Made by a program: the position numbers and the translations under genes. This document shows, in pieces, positions 60,720 through 64,000 of a stretch of DNA of 64,000 bases. The notes beneath the pieces are model-generated. The model saw nothing but the letters and a program-made list of their open reading frames with translations, searched no databases and was not told where the DNA came from. The stretch's first letter is position 1. Every line of letters begins with the position of its first letter. This DNA is from Tepidiforma thermophila (GTDB lineage: Bacteria > Chloroflexota > Dehalococcoidia > Tepidiformales > Tepidiformaceae), in contig NZ_PDJQ01000001.1 of assembly GCF_002563855.1 (NCBI RefSeq), forward strand, positions 186,001 to 250,000. Reading direction: 5' to 3'.

Positions 60720-60751
60720 CTCCCGGAATATACGCCCGGATTTTCCGGGAG
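60720..60751. promoter_or_regulatory. Inverted repeat CTCCCGGAA-N14-TTCCGGGAG over a TATATT box
   Basis: Perfect 9 bp arms (60720-60728 and 60743-60751). On the minus strand TATATT (60732-60727) overlaps the proximal arm, 35 bases before the coiled-coil gene's ATG. A dimeric repressor bound here would block the promoter. Confidence 0.5.
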
Positions 60752-60800
60752 AGCAGGGCAGGGGCGGCGGGGCACAGCGTTTTCCACGGAGCTGCAACCG

Positions 60801-61337
60801 TTATGTTATATCCCAGGCCGGGGCGCCCGGGGGCGGTTCGCCGAGGTCGAGCTGGTAGTAGCAGGTATCGAGCCAGGCGCCGAACTTGTAGCCCGCATTG
60901 CGGAGGGTGCCGACGCGGGTGAAGCCGAAAGATTCATGCAGGCGGATGCTGGCGGTGTTGGTCGAGGTGATGGAGGCGACAACGGAGCGGACGCCGATGC
61001 GGCGGGCCTCCTCGAGGAGGGCGCCGAGGAGGCGGCGGCCGATGCCGCGGCCCCGGGCTGCGGGGTCGAGGTAGATGGTGTCTTCGCGGGTAAAGCGCCA
61101 GCCGGGTTTCTCGCTCATCAAGGTGAGGTAGGCGAAGCCGACAACGCCGGCGGGGGTTTCGGCGACGAGGACGGGCTGGAGGGGGTCGCTGTGGGAGGCC
61201 CACCAGGCGCGGCGGCGCTCCATGGGCCATGGTTCGGTATCCCAGGTGGCGGTGCCGTGCAGGATTTCGTGGTTGTAGATGCGGTTGATGGCGTCGAGGT
61301 CGGCTTCGGCTGCCGGGCGAATGGCGAGTTCGGGCAC
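60801..61337 (-). CDS. Phosphinothricin-type GNAT acetyltransferase
   Basis: 178 residues. It matches the PAT/Bar/YncA group: LAIRPAAEADLDAINRIYNHEI, TATWDTEPW, VVGFAYL, DTIYLDPAARGRGIGRRLLGALLEEA (motif A), and FGFTRVGTLRNAGYKFGAWLDTCYYQLDL. Members acetylate phosphinothricin, methionine sulfone or sulfoximine. GTG 61337 gives the family N-terminus and lies six bases after TACCCT. It is divergent from the TVP38-like gene. Confidence 0.9.
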   Translation of the reverse strand: MPELAIRPAAEADLDAINRIYNHEILHGTATWDTEPWPMERRRAWWASHSDPLQPVLVAETPAGVVGFAYLTLMSEKPGWRFTREDTIYLDPAARGRGIGRRLLGALLEEARRIGVRSVVASITSTNTASIRLHESFGFTRVGTLRNAGYKFGAWLDTCYYQLDLGEPPPGAPAWDIT

Positions 61338-61343
61338 GGACGG

Positions 61344-61349
61344 AGGGTA
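61344..61349 (-). promoter_or_regulatory. -10 box TACCCT of the acetyltransferase (leaderless)
   Basis: TACCCT, six bases, then GTG 61337 on the minus strand. Confidence 0.5.
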
Positions 61350-61409
61350 GCGGGTACAGGTTTCGAACGGATTACGCGGAGCGTTCATTGTGCGATGACG
61401 GAGGTGCCG

Positions 61410-61415
61410 TACCAT
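61410..61415 (+). promoter_or_regulatory. -10 box TACCAT of the TVP38-like gene
   Basis: TACCAT is nine bases before ATG 61425; the leader would be only a few bases. Confidence 0.4.
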
Positions 61416-61424
61416 TGCGGTCGC

Positions 61425-62330
61425 ATGCGTGACGGGATCATCGGGGTGCTGGCGGTAGCGCTGGGAGCGGCCGTGACGCTGCTCGGACTGGAGTACCTGC
61501 ACTCGCGCTCGGTGTCGGTGGGGCTGGGGGTCGTGGTTGCGTACGTGGTCTGGGGCGAACTGACGGACCTGCTCGGTTCGGGGAGGAAGAACGGCCCCCT
61601 GCCGCCCGGGACGCCGCTATTGATGGACCCGAAGTTCCGGCGGCGGGTGCTGGGGGTGCTCGCGATGGGCGGAGCGAGCGGCGTGATCCTGCTGGGGCTG
61701 CTGACCGGCGACATCGACGTGGAGAAGGTGCGGGCGTGGATTCGCGACCTGGGGGCGTGGGGGCCGGTCCTGCTGATCCTCGTGCTGGCGGTCGCGATGA
61801 TCATCGCGCCGATCCCGAACCCGCCGTTCATGATTGCGGCGGGCATCGCCTGGGGGACAGTCCTCGGGGTGGTGTACGCGGTGATCGGGCAGCTGCTCGG
61901 TTCGGTGGTCATCTTTGCGATCTCGCGGCGGTTCGGGCGGCGGTTCATCCCGAAGCTGATCGGGGAGGAGGGTGCGGAGAAAGTGGACCGGCTGGCGCGG
62001 GAGATGGGACCGCACCTCGTATTCTGGTGGCGGATGATGCCGGTCTCGTTCGATTTTGCGGCGTATGCGGCCGGGCTGACGGGGATGTCGTTCCGGCTGT
62101 TTACGACGCTGGTGTTCCTCGGCTCGATTGTGCCGACGACGGTGGTGGTGGCGTTCGGAGACTCGTTCGGGAAGTCGTGGGAGGCGCAGGTGGTCTCGGG
62201 GGCGCTGATCGTGGTGGCGCTGGCTGTGCCTTCGACGGTGTTCTTCCTGCGCTACCGGAAGCAGCTGCCGCCGCCGCGGGAGTGGGTAGGGCGGATGCTG
62301 AGCACGGGGGACCCTACGCCGGGGGCGTAG
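61425..62330 (+). CDS. TVP38/TMEM64 (DedA-like, SNARE-associated) membrane protein
   Basis: 301 residues. Six or so membrane helices. The SNARE-associated/DedA-like core is PIPNPPFMIAAGIAWGTVLGVVYAVIGQLLGSVVIFAISRRFGRRFI and MPVSFDFAAYAAGLTGMSFRLFTTLVFLGSIVPTTVVVAFGD. The family likely moves lipids such as C55-P or PE between leaflets. ATG 61425 is near a TACCAT box. Its last 17 bases overlap the convergent coaBC. Confidence 0.88.
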   Translation: MRDGIIGVLAVALGAAVTLLGLEYLHSRSVSVGLGVVVAYVVWGELTDLLGSGRKNGPLPPGTPLLMDPKFRRRVLGVLAMGGASGVILLGLLTGDIDVEKVRAWIRDLGAWGPVLLILVLAVAMIIAPIPNPPFMIAAGIAWGTVLGVVYAVIGQLLGSVVIFAISRRFGRRFIPKLIGEEGAEKVDRLAREMGPHLVFWWRMMPVSFDFAAYAAGLTGMSFRLFTTLVFLGSIVPTTVVVAFGDSFGKSWEAQVVSGALIVVALAVPSTVFFLRYRKQLPPPREWVGRMLSTGDPTPGA

Positions 62331-63558
62331 CCGGGCGTTCGCGGGCCGCGAGCCGCTCGAGGACGCGGTCGAGGATGAGGTGGGCCACGGCGTACTTGGA
62401 GAGGAGGGGAAACTCTTCGACGCGGCCGTCGTCGTGAAAGATGACGACCTGGTTGGTTTCGGTGCCGAAGCCGGAGCCGGGGGCGCTGACATCGTTGGCG
62501 ACGATGAAGTGGAGGCGCTTGGCGGGGAGCTTCTGGCGGGCGTACTCGGCGAGGTTGCGGGTCTCGGCAGCGAAGCCGACGCGGATGCCGCCGCCGGGGA
62601 TGCTGGCGATGATGTCGGGGTTTTGTTCGAGTTCGATGACGAGGCGCTCCTGGCCGGGCGCCTTTTTGATTTTGTGGTCGGCCGGGCTGGCGGGTCGGAA
62701 GTCGGCGGGGGCGGCGGCCATGATGATGGCGTCGGAATCGGCGGCGGCCTGCTCGAGGGCGACGAGCATTTCGCGGACGGTCTGGACGTCGACGCGATGG
62801 ACGCCCCAGGGGGTTTCGAGGGCGACCGGGCCGGCGACGAGGGTGACGAAGGCGCCGCGGTCGCGGGCGGCTTCGGCGATGGCGAAGCCCATCTTGCCGG
62901 TGGAGCGGTTGCCGACGAAGCGGACGGGGTCGATCGGCTCGTGGGTGCCGCCGGCGGAGACGACGATGCGGCGGCCGGAGAGGTCGCCGGAGCGCTGGCC
63001 GAGGAGCAGGCGGAGTGCGCCGAGGATTTCGGGCACTTCGGCGAGGCGGCCGGGGCCGGTGCGCCCGCTGGCGAGGCGGCCGATCATCGGCCCGACGACT
63101 TCGACGCCGCGGTCGCGGAGGATGGCGATGTTCTCGCGGGTGGCGGGGTGCTCCCACATCTGGCTGTCCATGGCGGGGGCGACGAGAACGGGCGCCGCAG
63201 TGGCGAGTGCGGTGAGGGCGACCATATCGCCGGCGAAGCCGTGGGCGAGGCTGGCGAGGCAATCGGCGGTTGCCGGGGCGATGACCATGGCGTCGGCGCG
63301 GCGGGCGACTTCGACGTGGGCTTCGGTTTCGGCGGCGTCGAACATGTCGACAACCACGTCGCGGCCGGTGAGCGATTTGAAGGTGAGCGGCGCGATGAAG
63401 CGGGTGGCGGCGGGGGTCATGACGACTTCCACGTCGGCGCCGGACTGGCGGAGTTTGCTGGCGAGGTCGGCGGCTTTATAGCAGGAGATGGAGCCGGTGA
63501 CGCCGAGGACGATGTGGCGCCCCTGCAGGGGGAGGTCGCGCGGGGTGAAGTCGGACAT
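62314..63558 (-). CDS. coaBC: Bifunctional phosphopantothenoylcysteine decarboxylase/PPC synthetase
   Basis: 414 residues. CoaC half: GVTGSISCYKAADLASKL (19-36, FMN), His81 in AHVEVARRAD, the PASANT-type PATADCLASLAHG (95-107) and IGRLASGRTGPGRL near 159-172. CoaB half: VSAGGTHEPIDPVRFVGNRSTGKMG, KIKK and GFAAET. In many enzymes a Cys stands in the ACGDxG loop; here it is Ser164. CoaX lies just upstream, so CoA synthesis steps 1 to 3 are together. Confidence 0.95.
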   Translation of the reverse strand: MSDFTPRDLPLQGRHIVLGVTGSISCYKAADLASKLRQSGADVEVVMTPAATRFIAPLTFKSLTGRDVVVDMFDAAETEAHVEVARRADAMVIAPATADCLASLAHGFAGDMVALTALATAAPVLVAPAMDSQMWEHPATRENIAILRDRGVEVVGPMIGRLASGRTGPGRLAEVPEILGALRLLLGQRSGDLSGRRIVVSAGGTHEPIDPVRFVGNRSTGKMGFAIAEAARDRGAFVTLVAGPVALETPWGVHRVDVQTVREMLVALEQAAADSDAIIMAAAPADFRPASPADHKIKKAPGQERLVIELEQNPDIIASIPGGGIRVGFAAETRNLAEYARQKLPAKRLHFIVANDVSAPGSGFGTETNQVVIFHDDGRVEEFPLLSKYAVAHLILDRVLERLAARERPATPPA

Positions 63559-63575
63559 GGGCGGACCCCCGGTGG

Positions 63576-63998
63576 TCAGTCGCGGTCGCGGTTGAGTTCG
63601 TAGATGAGGCGGAGGCCGATGAGGGTGAGGTCGCCGTTGACGATATCGATGCAGTCGGTTTCGGAGGCGACGAGGGAGGCGAGGCCGCCGGTGGCGACGA
63701 CGGGGGGATTGCCGCCGAGTTCGCGCTTGAACCGGGCGACGAGCCCTTCGACGAGGCCGACGTAGCCGAAGAGGATGCCGGATTGCATGGCGTGGACGGT
63801 GTTCTTGCCGATGGCGGCCGGGGGACGTTCGAGCTGGACGCGGTAGAGCATGGCGGCGCGGGAGAAGAGGGCTTCGCTGGCGATGCCGATGCCGGGTGCG
63901 ATGGCGCCGCCGAGGTAATCGCCCTGCTCGTTGACGGCATCGAAGACGGTGGCGGTACCGAAATCGACGACGATGACCGGGGTGCCGTAGAGGCGGCT
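63576..63998 (-). CDS. coaX: Type III pantothenate kinase, 5' end outside window
   Basis: The last 140 codons. [53 protein letters not shown] is the ASKHA-fold core (the DFGTAT loop and the GGAIxPGI signature). [24 protein letters not shown] and [16 protein letters not shown] follow, typical of CoaX. It phosphorylates pantothenate. The start lies beyond position 64000. The stop is 17 bases before coaBC. Confidence 0.93.
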   Translation of the reverse strand, partial: SRLYGTPVIVVDFGTATVFDAVNEQGDYLGGAIAPGIGIASEALFSRAAMLYRVQLERPPAAIGKNTVHAMQSGILFGYVGLVEGLVARFKRELGGNPPVVATGGLASLVASETDCIDIVNGDLTLIGLRLIYELNRDRD

Positions 63999-64000
63999 GG

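Overview
The window is a gene-dense stretch of a very GC-rich bacterial chromosome with no plasmid, phage or insertion-sequence signature. The gene content suggests Chloroflexota, most likely the Dehalococcoidia/Tepidiforma neighbourhood. The markers are a K+-type membrane pyrophosphatase, a tungsten/molybdenum aldehyde ferredoxin oxidoreductase, an F420-type LLM oxidoreductase, FprA-type ferredoxin reductase, acyl-CoA metabolism, a bacterial translin, FmdB and other tiny zinc-ribbon proteins, and a c-di-AMP riboswitch. The lineage is an inference from gene content; no marker gene was compared. About 71 protein genes were identified. No tRNA, rRNA or CRISPR array was seen. Codon choice follows the DNA strand: + strand genes prefer G-ending codons and - strand genes prefer C-ending codons, as expected of strong GC skew with + as the leading strand.

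Layout. 1-5.2 kb: end of a DUF2325-like gene, purE-purK, an acyl-CoA ligase, a PaaG-like enoyl-CoA hydratase/isomerase and a DsbA-like thiol oxidoreductase. 5.3-8.9 kb: a VWA/MIDAS protein, an orphan NarL-type response regulator and an ABM-fold protein. 9.0-13.6 kb (all - strand): the membrane pyrophosphatase hppA, then a collinear, catalytically empty hppA-like membrane protein, then a c-di-AMP riboswitch in front of a 72-residue zinc ribbon. 13.8-20.7 kb: an isocitrate/isopropylmalate dehydrogenase family enzyme, translin with FmdB, an AttH/CrtC-like protein, rnhB-yraN, purM, small zinc-ribbon genes and a PAP2 membrane enzyme. 20.8-31.1 kb: epoxide hydrolase, DUF169, CBS protein with FprA reductase, a secreted protein coupled to a 28-residue peptide, amidase, SDR, CIRCE-dnaJ-prmA and an isocitrate-lyase/PEP-mutase protein with a doubtful start.

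31.1-40.8 kb: RodZ-like PASTA protein with rimO, glnA, DinB with a CitE-like lyase, a second FmdB, and trxA-trxB facing a CsoR-family regulator across a shared operator; then glycerate kinase, a 57-residue membrane peptide, a SnoaL-like protein and a lipoprotein. 40.8-54.9 kb: thioesterase and crotonase, aldehyde ferredoxin oxidoreductase, an acyl-CoA-dehydrogenase-fold monooxygenase, pdxA-nnrS, DinB, a PAS histidine kinase, acyl-CoA dehydrogenase, MBL hydrolase with a split-barrel protein, fabI with GNAT and a zinc protein, and an LLM oxidoreductase. 55-64 kb: full-length metH, DUF983 with a tandem GNAT, a coiled-coil pair, a phosphinothricin-type acetyltransferase, a TVP38-like membrane protein, coaBC and a partial coaX.

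How the parts work together. Purine (purE, purK, purM), CoA (coaX, coaBC), methionine (metH) and pyridoxal (pdxA) synthesis are scattered housekeeping. Several acyl-CoA ligases, dehydrogenases, crotonases, SDRs and a thioesterase point to fatty- or aromatic-acid degradation. Many pairs overlap as GTGA or ATGA, implying translational coupling. A -10 hexamer sits exactly six bases before at least eight start codons, implying common leaderless transcription. The main novelty candidates are the pseudo-pyrophosphatase beside hppA, the c-di-AMP riboswitch that appears to control only a tiny zinc ribbon, and the CsoR operator placed inside the thioredoxin promoter.
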